Below are positions 1 to 7,780 of a stretch of 42,772 bases of DNA, piece by piece. The position numbers and the translations under genes are program-made. The DNA is taken from the NCBI RefSeq assembly GCF_000502875.1, contig NZ_AYWX01000001.1, forward strand, positions 822,506-865,277, in the 5' to 3' direction. Below the pieces are notes generated by a model. It saw only the letters and a program-made list of their open reading frames with translations. It was not told the DNA's origin and ran no database searches. How positions within the stretch are numbered: the first letter of the stretch is position 1; every line of letters starts with the position of its first letter. This stretch comes from Mesorhizobium sp. L2C084A000 (GTDB lineage Bacteria; Pseudomonadota; Alphaproteobacteria; Rhizobiales; Rhizobiaceae).

Positions 1-59
1 AGAAGACGGCATACGAGATCACTGTGTGACTGGAGTTCAGACGTGTGCTCTTCCGATCT
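1..59 (+). other. Illumina TruSeq P7 adapter (sequencing artefact)
   Basis: Positions 1-19 match the end of the P7 flow-cell primer, 20-25 (CACTGT) fit a 6-base index (reverse complement ACAGTG, TruSeq index 5), and 26-59 match the TruSeq index-read primer ending in CTCTTCCGATCT. This is library adapter, not genome. Minus-strand translation into it gives the familiar artefact peptide EIGRAHV, and plus-strand translation gives CSSDL. Genomic sequence begins at about position 60, and anything crossing this point is truncated and falsely extended. Confidence 0.97.
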
Positions 60-477
60 CATTGTGGGCAACGAAGATCGAAGGCCGGTCGGTGAACAGT
101 TTTTCGAAGGCACCGGCGAACTGCACGGAATTCAGGACATAGCCATCAACCGGTCCAGCGCGCTCAATGGCAGCGAGAACATCGCTGTCGGACACGGCGC
201 GCAGCTTGGCCGAGGCGAAGGTGAGGCCCGAAAGCAGCGCCTTGCCGACCCAGGCCAGCTTTTGCCGCGCGGAGGCATTGTCCGTGCGCACGTCGATGGC
301 ACCCAGAACCACGGTGTTTTCGGGGTCGGCCGCGGGTTTTCCCGGCCAGGTGAAGCCGATGACGGTTACGCGCGCGCCAGCGCGCCGCAAGGCAGCGATG
401 ATCGCAGCGTTGGCGATCTCGTAGCCCGAGGCGAGAGCGCCGTCAGGCACGATCGATGTGGCGAACAGCAGATGCAT
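60..477 (-). CDS. Glycosyltransferase, N-terminal part, cut by the contig end
   Basis: About 139 residues are present, starting MHLLFATSIVPDG. The pattern of a short beta strand, a Gly-rich turn, a helix (ANAAIIAALRRAGARVTVIGF) and a second strand is the N-terminal Rossmann-like half of a GT-B glycosyltransferase. Such enzymes transfer a sugar from a nucleotide donor, here probably in polysaccharide synthesis since a family-2 glycosyltransferase and a polymerase/ligase lie next door. The start ATG at 477 follows an AGGTGAG-like ribosome site. The C-terminal donor-binding half is missing because the sequence runs into adapter at position 59; residues after about HNE are adapter-encoded. Family assignment is by overall pattern, so moderate. 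Confidence 0.7.
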
Positions 478-649
478 CTCACCTATCCTGTGGTGTAGCC
501 GGTAGCAAAGTGCGGTGAACCCTTGATTAAGCCAGCACATTCGACGGCCGAAAGTCCCTGTCTGGCGGGCTTCTCCGTGGAAGGTGATTAACGAAACCTT
601 ATCAACCGTGGTGCTACCAGAGCCCAACTCACCATGTGGCTGGACGCGG

Positions 650-1648
650 ATGATCCCTTTGCCATCGGACGGTTCGGTATCGATCGCTGGACGCACGCCG
701 CGGCTCGACGTCGAGGCCGTCGAAGCCGTCGTCACCTTGCCGACCTTCAAGCGCCCCGAGCAGGTGCTGGAAACGCTGGCGTCGCTGCGCGCGCAGCAAA
801 CCGGCAGGCGCTTTGCCGTGATCGTCATGGAAAACGAAGCCGAGGCGCGGGCCGGCGCCAAGGCAGCGCTGCCGCTGTTCGAGCGGGGCGAAATGTCGGG
901 CCTGGTGATCATCGCGCATGAGCGCGGCAATTGCAGCGCCTACAATGCCGGCTGGCAGACGGCCATCCTGCAATTCCCGAACTTCAGGCATCTGCTGGTC
1001 ATCGACGATGACGAGATCGCCGATCCGCAATGGCTGGAACGGATGTGCCAGGCTGCCGAAACGCTTGGCGCCGATATTGTCGGCGGCCCGCAGGTGCCCA
1101 TGTTTGCCGACCCTGCCCATGCGCGATGGGCCGAGCATCCGGTGTTCGCGCCGCCTTATCGGGAAACCGGACGCGTGCCGGCGCTCTATTCGTCCGGCAA
1201 TCTTCTGGTCGGGCGCAACGTGCTGATCGCCATGGGTCCGCCCTTTCTCGATCTCAGATTCAACTTCATGGGCGGCGGCGATTCCGACTTTCTCAGCCGG
1301 TCGGCGCAAAAGGGCTTTGTTCTGGGTTGGTGCGCCGAGGCCAAGGTGCTGGAAACCGTTCCGGCGCGGCGTATCGAAGCCGACTGGATCCGTGCCCGCA
1401 GCCTGCGCAACGGCGTGATCTCGACACTGGTCGAAAAGAAGAAGCGTGCCGGCACGCCAATGGCCGGCGCCAAAGTGTTGCTGAAGAGCCTGGCACTGCT
1501 TGCCGCTTCGCCCTTTCGCGGCCTGATCCGGCTGGCGCGGACCGGATCGCCTGATATCGCCATCTACCCCGTCCATGTGGCGCTGGGCCGCGTGCTGGCC
1601 GAATTCGGATATGCCAATGAGCAATACCGCCAGCCTGAGAAAAACTGA
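650..1648 (+). CDS. Family 2 glycosyltransferase
   Basis: A GT-A fold glycosyltransferase of about 332 residues. The opening strand VEAVVTLPTFKRPEQVLETL is the nucleotide-sugar binding start of GT2 enzymes. LLVIDDDEIADPQWL carries the DxD metal/donor motif, and GGGDSDFLSRSAQKGF matches the later acceptor/catalytic-base region. No membrane segment is apparent, so it probably acts at the cytoplasmic face. Its end overlaps the next gene (polymerase/ligase) by 32 bp, which suggests a co-transcribed polysaccharide module. The frame stays open upstream to 584, but that stretch (STVVLPEPNSPCGW) looks non-coding. ATG 650 is chosen, although its ribosome site is weak and the true start could differ by a few codons. 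Confidence 0.85.
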   Translation: MIPLPSDGSVSIAGRTPRLDVEAVEAVVTLPTFKRPEQVLETLASLRAQQTGRRFAVIVMENEAEARAGAKAALPLFERGEMSGLVIIAHERGNCSAYNAGWQTAILQFPNFRHLLVIDDDEIADPQWLERMCQAAETLGADIVGGPQVPMFADPAHARWAEHPVFAPPYRETGRVPALYSSGNLLVGRNVLIAMGPPFLDLRFNFMGGGDSDFLSRSAQKGFVLGWCAEAKVLETVPARRIEADWIRARSLRNGVISTLVEKKKRAGTPMAGAKVLLKSLALLAASPFRGLIRLARTGSPDIAIYPVHVALGRVLAEFGYANEQYRQPEKN

Positions 1649-2951
1649 GCACGCGCCGCTCAGCGCCGCGTTCACGCGCGAAGGCGTGGCCACCGCCATT
1701 GCCGCGCTGCTGTTCACCGTCATCATGGTGTCCTTCCGGCCGTTCCAGCCGGGCGGCGCAGAACTTACCGGTCAAGGCGGCGACATCGTCAACCAGCTTG
1801 GCTTCGGCTCGCTCGGCGCCATGTCGATCTTCTCGCTGATGGCCTTTGCCGATCCGCGCGTCGTGCGCTCGCTGCTCAGCCCATCCTGGGTGCTGATGCT
1901 GGGCTTCTTTTTCCTGTCGGTGGTCCTGTCGACCGATCCGCCTTCGGCGATGCGCGCCGCCTCCTTCACCCTGATCGGCATCCTGACGATGGCGACGATC
2001 CTGGTGCTGCCGCGCGACGCCGAAGCCTTCTCGAAGGTGATCATCTTCACCGCCGTCGTGGTCATGGGCCTTTCCTATCTCGGCCTCATCGTCTTTCCGC
2101 ACGAGGCGATGCACACCGCCGACTCGCAGGAGCCCGAGCATGCCGGCCTGTGGCGCGGCGTGTTTACCCACAAGAACATCGCCGGGCCGATCATGGCCTG
2201 CCTCAGCTTCGCAGGCCTCTATCTCTACCGGCGCGGACAGCGCTACTGGGGCGCCGGGATCTTCCTCGCAGCGATGATCTTCATGCTGCACACCGGCTCC
2301 AAGACGACTGCCGGCCTGGTGCCGTTCTCGATCCTGATCGTGATGTTCCCGAGCCTGATAGGCATGCGGCTCGGCACGCCGATCCTGTTTGCGCTGGCGA
2401 TCGTCGCGACAGCGGTCGGCACGCTGGGCATCGTCTTCCTGCCGCCTGTAAAACATCTGGCGGCGATCTATTTCCCCGGCATGACCTATACCGGCCGCAC
2501 GACGCTGTGGGAGTTCGCCGGCAGCATGCTGGCGAGGAAGCCATGGACCGGCTACGGCTATGAAAGCTTCTGGGGCACGCCGCTCTTGCTCAACCAGGAC
2601 CAGCCCTTCGACCGGCCGTGGGACATCAGGACCATCGTGCACGGCCATGACGGCTATCTCGACATCGCCGTGCTGATGGGCATTCCGGCACTGTGCGTGG
2701 CGGTCTACACTTTCCTCATCGCGCCGCTGCGCGACTACATGCGCATTCCGTTGCGCAGGGAAAACATCTTTCTCGGCGACTTCTTCATGATGGTGGTGCT
2801 GTTCACGGCGCTGAACGCCTTCCTCGAAAGCTTCTTCTTCCATCGCGGCGACCCGGTCTGGCTGTTCTTCGTGCTCGGCGTGCTTGGCCTCAGGCAAGTG
2901 TCGCTGCGGCCAATCGCGGTACGCGATCCCGATCGTGGCTCGCGATCCTGA
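1617..2951 (+). CDS. O-antigen ligase / polysaccharide polymerase family membrane protein
   Basis: An integral membrane protein of 444 residues with roughly ten or more hydrophobic segments. The large periplasmic loop (about 260-350) carries the Wzy_C signature: GSKTT just before it, then GRTTLWEFAGSMLARKPWTGYGYESFW and HGHDGYLDIAVLMGIPAL. The family (WaaL, ExoQ, Wzy) joins or polymerises lipid-linked glycans at the periplasmic side of the inner membrane. ATG 1617 is preferred; an in-frame ATG at 1611 is only two codons upstream. The start lies inside the end of the glycosyltransferase gene, so translation is probably coupled. The exact reaction (ligase or polymerase) cannot be told from sequence. 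Confidence 0.88.
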   Translation: MSNTASLRKTEHAPLSAAFTREGVATAIAALLFTVIMVSFRPFQPGGAELTGQGGDIVNQLGFGSLGAMSIFSLMAFADPRVVRSLLSPSWVLMLGFFFLSVVLSTDPPSAMRAASFTLIGILTMATILVLPRDAEAFSKVIIFTAVVVMGLSYLGLIVFPHEAMHTADSQEPEHAGLWRGVFTHKNIAGPIMACLSFAGLYLYRRGQRYWGAGIFLAAMIFMLHTGSKTTAGLVPFSILIVMFPSLIGMRLGTPILFALAIVATAVGTLGIVFLPPVKHLAAIYFPGMTYTGRTTLWEFAGSMLARKPWTGYGYESFWGTPLLLNQDQPFDRPWDIRTIVHGHDGYLDIAVLMGIPALCVAVYTFLIAPLRDYMRIPLRRENIFLGDFFMMVVLFTALNAFLESFFFHRGDPVWLFFVLGVLGLRQVSLRPIAVRDPDRGSRS

Positions 2952-3010
2952 CAGGGCTTCCCCAGGGAAGCGCCAGCGTCTATGTGATGGCTTCCTTCGG
3001 AGGGCTTTCG

Positions 3011-3826
3011 ATGACGATCAGACTTGTTCTCGCCGGCTGCGGCAATATGGGCTACGCCATGCTCTCGGGCTGGCTGAAATCCGGCAAGCTTGCGCCGTCG
3101 GCGGTCTTCGTGGTCGAGCCCAATGCCGATCTGCGCAATCGCGCGGCAGCGCTGGGCTGCGCGACATCAGCCGATGCCGATGGCATACCGGCCGATGCCG
3201 TGCCCGATCTCGTCGTCATCGCGGTGAAGCCGCAAGTGATCCGCAACGTGATTGCCGCCTACAAGCGCTTCGGCGACGGCCGCACCACCTTCGTCAGCAT
3301 CGCCGCCGGCACGCCTGCCGCCACCTTCGAGGAAATCCTCGGCAACCGCGCGCCGGTCGTGCGCTGCATGCCCAACACGCCCGCGGCGATCGGCAAGGGG
3401 ATGATGGTGGTGTTCTCCAACAGACTGGTGTCCGACGATACCAAGCGTTTCGTCGCCGACCTTTTGTCGGCGAGCGGCGAAGTGGCCACCATCGACGACG
3501 AGGGCTTGATGGATGCGGTGACCGCCGTGTCCGGATCGGGGCCGGCCTATATCTTCCATTTCATCGAGGCGCTGACCGTGGCCGCCGAGAAGGCCGGGCT
3601 GCCAGCCAAAACCGCCAAGCTGCTCGCCATGCAGACCGTCTACGGCGCTGCCTCGCTTGCCGCAGAAAGCAGCGAAGAGCCGGGCGTGCTGCGCCAGCAG
3701 GTGACCAGCCCCAAAGGGACGACGGCCGCGGCGCTGGAGGTGCTGATGGGCGAGGACCGGCTGACAAATCTGCTGACGCAGGCGGTGGAGGCGGCGCGGT
3801 TGCGGTCTGTCGAGCTGGGGAAATAA
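3011..3826 (+). CDS. proC: Pyrroline-5-carboxylate reductase
   Basis: A 271-residue NAD(P)H-dependent reductase for the last step of proline synthesis, converting 1-pyrroline-5-carboxylate to L-proline in the cytoplasm. The N-terminal Rossmann motif is LVLAGCGNMGYAM; VVIAVKPQ, RCMPNTPAAIGKG and VTAVSGSGPAYIFHFIEAL are hallmark ProC motifs, and the C-terminal dimerisation helices carry TSPKGTTAAALEVL. Length fits the family (about 270). ATG 3011 is chosen because GGAGG lies at 2999-3003. It stands alone: the polysaccharide genes upstream are unrelated and the next gene converges on it with only 3 bp between the stop codons. Confidence 0.96.
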   Translation: MTIRLVLAGCGNMGYAMLSGWLKSGKLAPSAVFVVEPNADLRNRAAALGCATSADADGIPADAVPDLVVIAVKPQVIRNVIAAYKRFGDGRTTFVSIAAGTPAATFEEILGNRAPVVRCMPNTPAAIGKGMMVVFSNRLVSDDTKRFVADLLSASGEVATIDDEGLMDAVTAVSGSGPAYIFHFIEALTVAAEKAGLPAKTAKLLAMQTVYGAASLAAESSEEPGVLRQQVTSPKGTTAAALEVLMGEDRLTNLLTQAVEAARLRSVELGK

Positions 3827-3829
3827 TCC

Positions 3830-5146
3830 TCAGCTTGCCCCGTACAGCATCTCGTCCTGCAGCCGGCGCAAGGCGAACAGCCTCGTCGTCTGGTCGGGCG
3901 ATGCATTGTCTGACGTCAGCAACTCACCTTTCCTGACCGGTTTCAGCACCTTGCCGCCCTCGAGCAGGCCGACCGGCACAGCGCGCCGGGCGCGGGCTTC
4001 GCCGACGGTCATGGTCCAGGAGCGGTAGCAGGTCTCGCCGATCGCATCGAAGGTCTCGCCGGCGGCAAGGTCGCGCTTGGCGACGGCGCACACTTCGGCC
4101 ACCGGCCTCGGCAACGGCACCATGTCGGGCTTGCCGAAAAGCACGATGCGGGCGGCGGTCAGCGGCACCTCCAGCGACGTCAGATGATAGGGCCGGAACA
4201 GGCTGTAATAGGGGCCGTGGCCGATATGCAGATCGTCCATGCGCTCGATGATGCGCGGATGCGTCGCCTCGACGATGACGAAGACGCCAGGCGCGACGCC
4301 TTTGCCGACCGTGTAGTCGACGACGCCTTTCTTCAACAGCAGACCGCCATCCTCGCGCGGAATGAGCACCTTGGCGAGGTCGTCGCGGTCGGCCTTGGGG
4401 CCGTGCATGCCGGGCACATCGGGCACCAGCCCGGTGGCGTTGGCGATGGCGCACATCTCGACCATGGTCTTGGAGCCGTCGACGAACTCGACCAGCATGC
4501 GCGGGTTCATGTTGCGGCGGATCGCTTCGGCGCGATAGTCGTCCGGCACGGCATCGTGGTTGAGCGGGTTGTTCTTGCCCTTGCCGGCCGAGACGATGGT
4601 CAGCCCGAGTGCCGACGCAAACTCGATCAGTTCCATGCAGCTCGACGGCTCGTCGCCCGCACCCACCGAATAGACGACGCCAAGCCAGTCGGCCTGCTGC
4701 TTCAGATAGCAACCGATGGTGACGTCGGCCTCGACGTTCATCATCACAAGATGCTTGCCGTGCTCCATCGCCATGAGGTCGAAGTCGGCGGCGACACCCG
4801 GCTTGCCGGTGGCGTCGATGACGACGTCGATCAGCGGATTGGTGACCAGCATCTCGTTCGAGGTGATGGCGATCTTGCCGCTCTCGATGGCGCCGGTGAC
4901 TTTCGACGCGGTGTCGGCTTCGACCGCCATGGCTTCATCGCCATAGGCGATGCGGATGGCATCGCGCGCGGTGTGCGGGCGGCGCGTCGAGACGGCGCAG
5001 ATCGAAATGCCTGGCATCAGCATGCCTTGCGTGACCAGATCGGTGCCCATTTCGCCCGAGCCGATGACACCAATGCGCACCGGGCGGCCTTCGGCGGCAC
5101 GCCTGGCGAGATCACGGGCAAGGCCGGTCAGGGCGACGTTGATCAT
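3830..5146 (-). CDS. Homoserine-dehydrogenase-like oxidoreductase with C-terminal SAF domain (DRL-type family)
   Basis: 438 residues. Residues about 22-190 form a Rossmann domain (VRIGVIGSGEMGTDLV; later VVIDATGKPGVAADFDL), the middle resembles the homoserine dehydrogenase catalytic fold (SAGKGKNNPLNHDAVP, FVDGSKTMVEMCAIANATGL), and the C-terminal about 80 residues are an SAF-like domain. This architecture is shared by the DRL family, whose Brucella member is an alternative 1-deoxy-xylulose-5-phosphate reductoisomerase, and by uncharacterised paralogues. The gene is divergent from a galactitol-type PTS operon across a 339-bp regulatory gap, which hints at a phosphorylated polyol or branched sugar as substrate. 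Start 5146 is chosen because the protein aligns with the family from there; upstream in-frame sequence is non-coding in character. The substrate is unknown. Confidence 0.75.
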   Translation of the reverse strand: MINVALTGLARDLARRAAEGRPVRIGVIGSGEMGTDLVTQGMLMPGISICAVSTRRPHTARDAIRIAYGDEAMAVEADTASKVTGAIESGKIAITSNEMLVTNPLIDVVIDATGKPGVAADFDLMAMEHGKHLVMMNVEADVTIGCYLKQQADWLGVVYSVGAGDEPSSCMELIEFASALGLTIVSAGKGKNNPLNHDAVPDDYRAEAIRRNMNPRMLVEFVDGSKTMVEMCAIANATGLVPDVPGMHGPKADRDDLAKVLIPREDGGLLLKKGVVDYTVGKGVAPGVFVIVEATHPRIIERMDDLHIGHGPYYSLFRPYHLTSLEVPLTAARIVLFGKPDMVPLPRPVAEVCAVAKRDLAAGETFDAIGETCYRSWTMTVGEARARRAVPVGLLEGGKVLKPVRKGELLTSDNASPDQTTRLFALRRLQDEMLYGAS

Positions 5147-5294
5147 GCAGGAATGTCCACAGCTTCGTGATTTGGGATCGGATAGCAGGGAACGGGTTCT
5201 ATTTGCCAACGAAACCCGGTCGCGACCGGCAATTTCCACGAAATCGTCTCGGAAGGGACGTCCTTCGGGGCTCGATTGGCCGAAGCGCAACCAA

Positions 5295-5352
5295 TTGACA
5301 TCGCAGCGAACAACCCCAATAAAACATTCGTTTGTCAACAAAGGCAAATGTT
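5295..5352 (+). promoter_or_regulatory. Candidate promoter and operator of the galactitol-type PTS operon
   Basis: The 339-bp gap 5147-5485 lies between the divergent oxidoreductase and PTS operon. TTGACA at 5295-5300, a 17-base spacer and AATAAA at 5318-5323 form a good sigma-70-like promoter reading toward gatC. Immediately downstream, 5323-5352 is an imperfect inverted repeat with outer arms AACATT and AATGTT flanking CG and GCA, a pattern like sugar-regulator (DeoR or LacI type) operators. A repressor bound there would block transcription. No regulator gene is adjacent. The rest of the gap shows no open gene. Confidence 0.45.
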
Positions 5353-5485
5353 CACCGACGCGACAGTCGGGAAGCATTCGCCTCTGGCGCAAATTGGGGA
5401 GTGTCTTTGCGCCACGGCGTCAAAGGCTGGATGGAGCATCATTGCGAGGCGTCGAGCGAAGGCTCGCGGCTCCAGGGGAGGAAAA

Positions 5486-6892
5486 ATGGATACTGTTCTC
5501 GCGGGCCTCAAAGGGGCCATCGATACGCTTGGCCCGACGATCCTGCTGCCGATCGTCATTTTCATCATCGCCGTGGCTCTGGGCGCCAAGGTCAGCAAGG
5601 CTTTTCGCGCCGCCGTCACCATCGGCGTCGCCTTCATCGGCATCAATCTGGTGCTTGGCCTGATGTTCACGTCGATTGGCGATGTCGCCAAGGCCATCGT
5701 CACCAACACCGGCATTCATCGCGACATCATCGATGTCGGCTGGCCCTCCGCGGCCGCGATCGCCTTCGGCTCGTCGGTCGGCCTCTGGGTCATTCCGGTC
5801 GGCATCCTGGTCAATATCGTGCTGTTGCTGACACGCATGACGCGCACGCTCAATGTCGACGTCTGGAATTTCTGGCACTTTGCCTTTGTCGGCTCGCTGG
5901 TGGTCGCCGCAACCGACAATCTGGCCTATGGCATCGCGGTCGCAGCACTTGTCGCAGCACTCTCGCTGCTGTTCGCCGACTGGTCCGCGCGCGCGGTGCA
6001 GCAGTTCTACGGCGTGCCCGGCATTTCGGTGCCGCATCTCGCCTCGGCACAGATTCTGCCGATCGCCATTGTGCTCAACTGGATCATGGACCGCATTCCC
6101 GGGATCAACCGCATCAACATCAACACGGACACGATCGAGCGCAGGTTCGGCGTGTTCGGCGAACCTGTCGTGATGGGCCTGATCATCGGCCTCGTGCTTG
6201 GTGCGATCGCCTTCTACAATGCGGGTGATCTCAGTGTGGTGCTGGCAAAGGTTCTGGGCACCGGCATGACGCTGGCCGCGGTGATGCTGCTGCTGCCGCG
6301 GATGGTCAAGATCCTGATGGAGGGGCTGATCCCCGTTTCCGACGCCGCACAGGCGTTCGTGCGCAAGCGCACCGGTGACCGAGAGCTTCTCGTTGGTCTT
6401 GATTCGGCGATCCTGATCGGCCATCCGGCCGCGATCTCGTCGTCGCTGATCCTGGTGCCGATCGCAATCATCCTGTCCATCATCCTGCCGGGCAACCGCG
6501 TCATCCTGTTCGCCGACCTCGCGGTCATCCCCTTCATCGTCGCCATGACCGCGCCGCTGGTCAAAGGCAACGTGTTCCGCATGGTGGTGATCGGCACGGT
6601 GACGCTGGCCATCGGCTTCTACGTCGCCAACGCGCTGGCGCCGCTGTTCACAAGCGCTGCTGTCGCATCGGGCTTCAAGCTGCCGGCGGACGCGCTGCAG
6701 ATCACCTCGGTGGTCGACGGCTTCCTGTGGGTGCCTTGCGTGGTCATCGAGGCGATCCAGGGGATGGGGCTTGTCGGCATCATCGTGATCGCGGTGGTCA
6801 TCGCGGCATTGTTTGTCCTCTACCGCCGCAATCCGCTCGGCTGGGAGCGGGCCGCGGGCGCCGAGGACGAGCCGGCCGAAGAGACGGCCTGA
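5486..6892 (+). CDS. gatC: Galactitol-family PTS permease, EIIC component
   Basis: 468 residues and almost wholly hydrophobic, with about ten or more membrane segments. It resembles GatC of the galactitol PTS family: VGWPSAAAIAFGSSVGLWVIPVGI, TDNLAYGIAVAALVA and the long central loop INRININTDTIERRFGVFGEPVVMG. EIIC forms the inner-membrane channel that imports and phosphorylates the polyol using phosphate from EIIB. The start ATG 5486 follows a strong GGGGAGG site at 5475-5481. It is the first gene of an operon with EIIA and EIIB. The acidic tail (EDEPAEETA) is cytoplasmic. The substrate need not be galactitol; the family also handles other polyols and pentitols. Confidence 0.88.
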   Translation: MDTVLAGLKGAIDTLGPTILLPIVIFIIAVALGAKVSKAFRAAVTIGVAFIGINLVLGLMFTSIGDVAKAIVTNTGIHRDIIDVGWPSAAAIAFGSSVGLWVIPVGILVNIVLLLTRMTRTLNVDVWNFWHFAFVGSLVVAATDNLAYGIAVAALVAALSLLFADWSARAVQQFYGVPGISVPHLASAQILPIAIVLNWIMDRIPGINRININTDTIERRFGVFGEPVVMGLIIGLVLGAIAFYNAGDLSVVLAKVLGTGMTLAAVMLLLPRMVKILMEGLIPVSDAAQAFVRKRTGDRELLVGLDSAILIGHPAAISSSLILVPIAIILSIILPGNRVILFADLAVIPFIVAMTAPLVKGNVFRMVVIGTVTLAIGFYVANALAPLFTSAAVASGFKLPADALQITSVVDGFLWVPCVVIEAIQGMGLVGIIVIAVVIAALFVLYRRNPLGWERAAGAEDEPAEETA

Positions 6893-6918
6893 CCTGATAG
6901 CGTCCACCCTTTAAACCG

Positions 6919-6946
6919 ATCGTGCGCCCTTTCCGGGGCGCACGAT
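6919..6946 (+). terminator. Intergenic hairpin between gatC and gatA
   Basis: A perfect 11-bp stem, ATCGTGCGCCC at 6919-6929 with its complement at 6936-6946, closes a 6-base loop. Only TT then mixed bases follow, so it is a poor intrinsic terminator. Its place inside the operon suggests an attenuating or mRNA-stabilising stem that sets the ratio of membrane EIIC to soluble EIIA and EIIB. Confidence 0.5.
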
Positions 6947-6965
6947 TTCATCGACGGAGCAAAGA

Positions 6966-7427
6966 ATGTCTGACGGCCTCATGCAACTTCTGGACCCCGA
7001 TGCGATCGTGCTCGGATCCGATGCATCGACCAATGAGGAGATCATCCGCATCCTGGCGGGCCGGCTCGAGACGCTCGGCTATGTCAAAAGCTCCTATGCC
7101 GACGCGGTCGTGCGCCGCGAAATGACCATTCCGACAGGACTGCCGCTGGAGCGCGCCGACAATGTCGCTGTGCCGCACACCGATCCGGAACATGTGCTGA
7201 AGCCTGGCATCGCGCTGGGCACATTGAAGCAACCGGTGACCTTCGCCAACATGGAAGACCCCGACGAGAAGCTGCCGGTCGGCTTCGTCTTCCTGCTTGC
7301 CATCAATGACAAGGACAAGCAGATTGAGGCGCTGCAGGCCGTCATGGCCACCATCCAGAACCCGCAAGCCTTGGATGACTTGAGGTCGGCCAGAACCCTC
7401 GAAGACGTGCGAGCCGTACTCGGCTGA
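6966..7427 (+). CDS. gatA: PTS EIIA component (fructose/Ntr/galactitol type)
   Basis: 153 residues, the usual size of a free-standing EIIA of the fructose-mannitol/Ntr superfamily. The active-site histidine is in LERADNVAVPHTDPEHV (about residue 65), where HPr transfers its phosphate. PVGFVFLLAINDKDKQIEALQAVM is the conserved core after it. The protein is cytoplasmic and passes phosphate to EIIB, encoded 17 bp downstream. ATG 6966 follows GGAG at 6956-6959. The window carries no EI or HPr, so phosphate must come from general components elsewhere, in rhizobia usually the nitrogen-PTS proteins. Confidence 0.9.
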   Translation: MSDGLMQLLDPDAIVLGSDASTNEEIIRILAGRLETLGYVKSSYADAVVRREMTIPTGLPLERADNVAVPHTDPEHVLKPGIALGTLKQPVTFANMEDPDEKLPVGFVFLLAINDKDKQIEALQAVMATIQNPQALDDLRSARTLEDVRAVLG

Positions 7428-7444
7428 AACAAGGAGAAGCAGAG

Positions 7445-7732
7445 ATGTCCAGACAGAAAACCATTCTCTTTGCCTGCGGCACGGGCATCGCCACCTCGAC
7501 CGCGGTCAACGTCGCCGTCACCGAGGAAATGAAGAAACGCGGCCTCACCTTCAACGCCCAGCAGGCAAAGGCCACCGAAGTGCCTGGACTGGCCGACAAT
7601 GTCGACTTCATCGTCGCAACCACACCGATCTCCGCTTCGGTGACCAAGCCGGTGATCAAGGGCCTCGCCTTCCTCACCGGCATCGGCAAGGACAAGGTGC
7701 TGGACGAGATCGAGGCGCAGTTGCGCAAATAA
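7445..7732 (+). CDS. gatB: PTS EIIB component, galactitol family
   Basis: 95 residues, typical of GatB. The phospho-cysteine is in the N-terminal P-loop-like motif ILFACGTGIATSTAV (about residue 11). VDFIVATTPISASV and the C-terminal helix complete the flavodoxin-like fold. It receives phosphate from EIIA and phosphorylates the incoming sugar bound by EIIC. Start ATG 7445 follows AAGGAG at 7431-7436. It is the last gene of the PTS operon and converges on the multicopper oxidase gene with 48 bp between stops, where no clear terminator hairpin is visible. Confidence 0.92.
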   Translation: MSRQKTILFACGTGIATSTAVNVAVTEEMKKRGLTFNAQQAKATEVPGLADNVDFIVATTPISASVTKPVIKGLAFLTGIGKDKVLDEIEAQLRK

Positions 7733-7780
7733 GGTCACAAGCTATCGCGGAGGCTACACGGCTTCTGCGAAAGAACAGGC

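Noticed and set aside
584..649. Upstream extension of the family-2 glycosyltransferase
   Set aside because: The added residues are not family-like, and the plausible start ATG 650 lies just before the conserved opening strand.
1293..2897. A 534-codon frame antisense to the glycosyltransferase and ligase genes
   Set aside because: Low-complexity His/Arg/Glu-rich translation, typical of the reverse of a membrane protein gene, with no recognisable motif.
5420..6907. A 495-codon frame antisense to gatC
   Set aside because: Asp/His/Gln-rich reverse translation of hydrophobic codons, with no domain; gatC is well supported.
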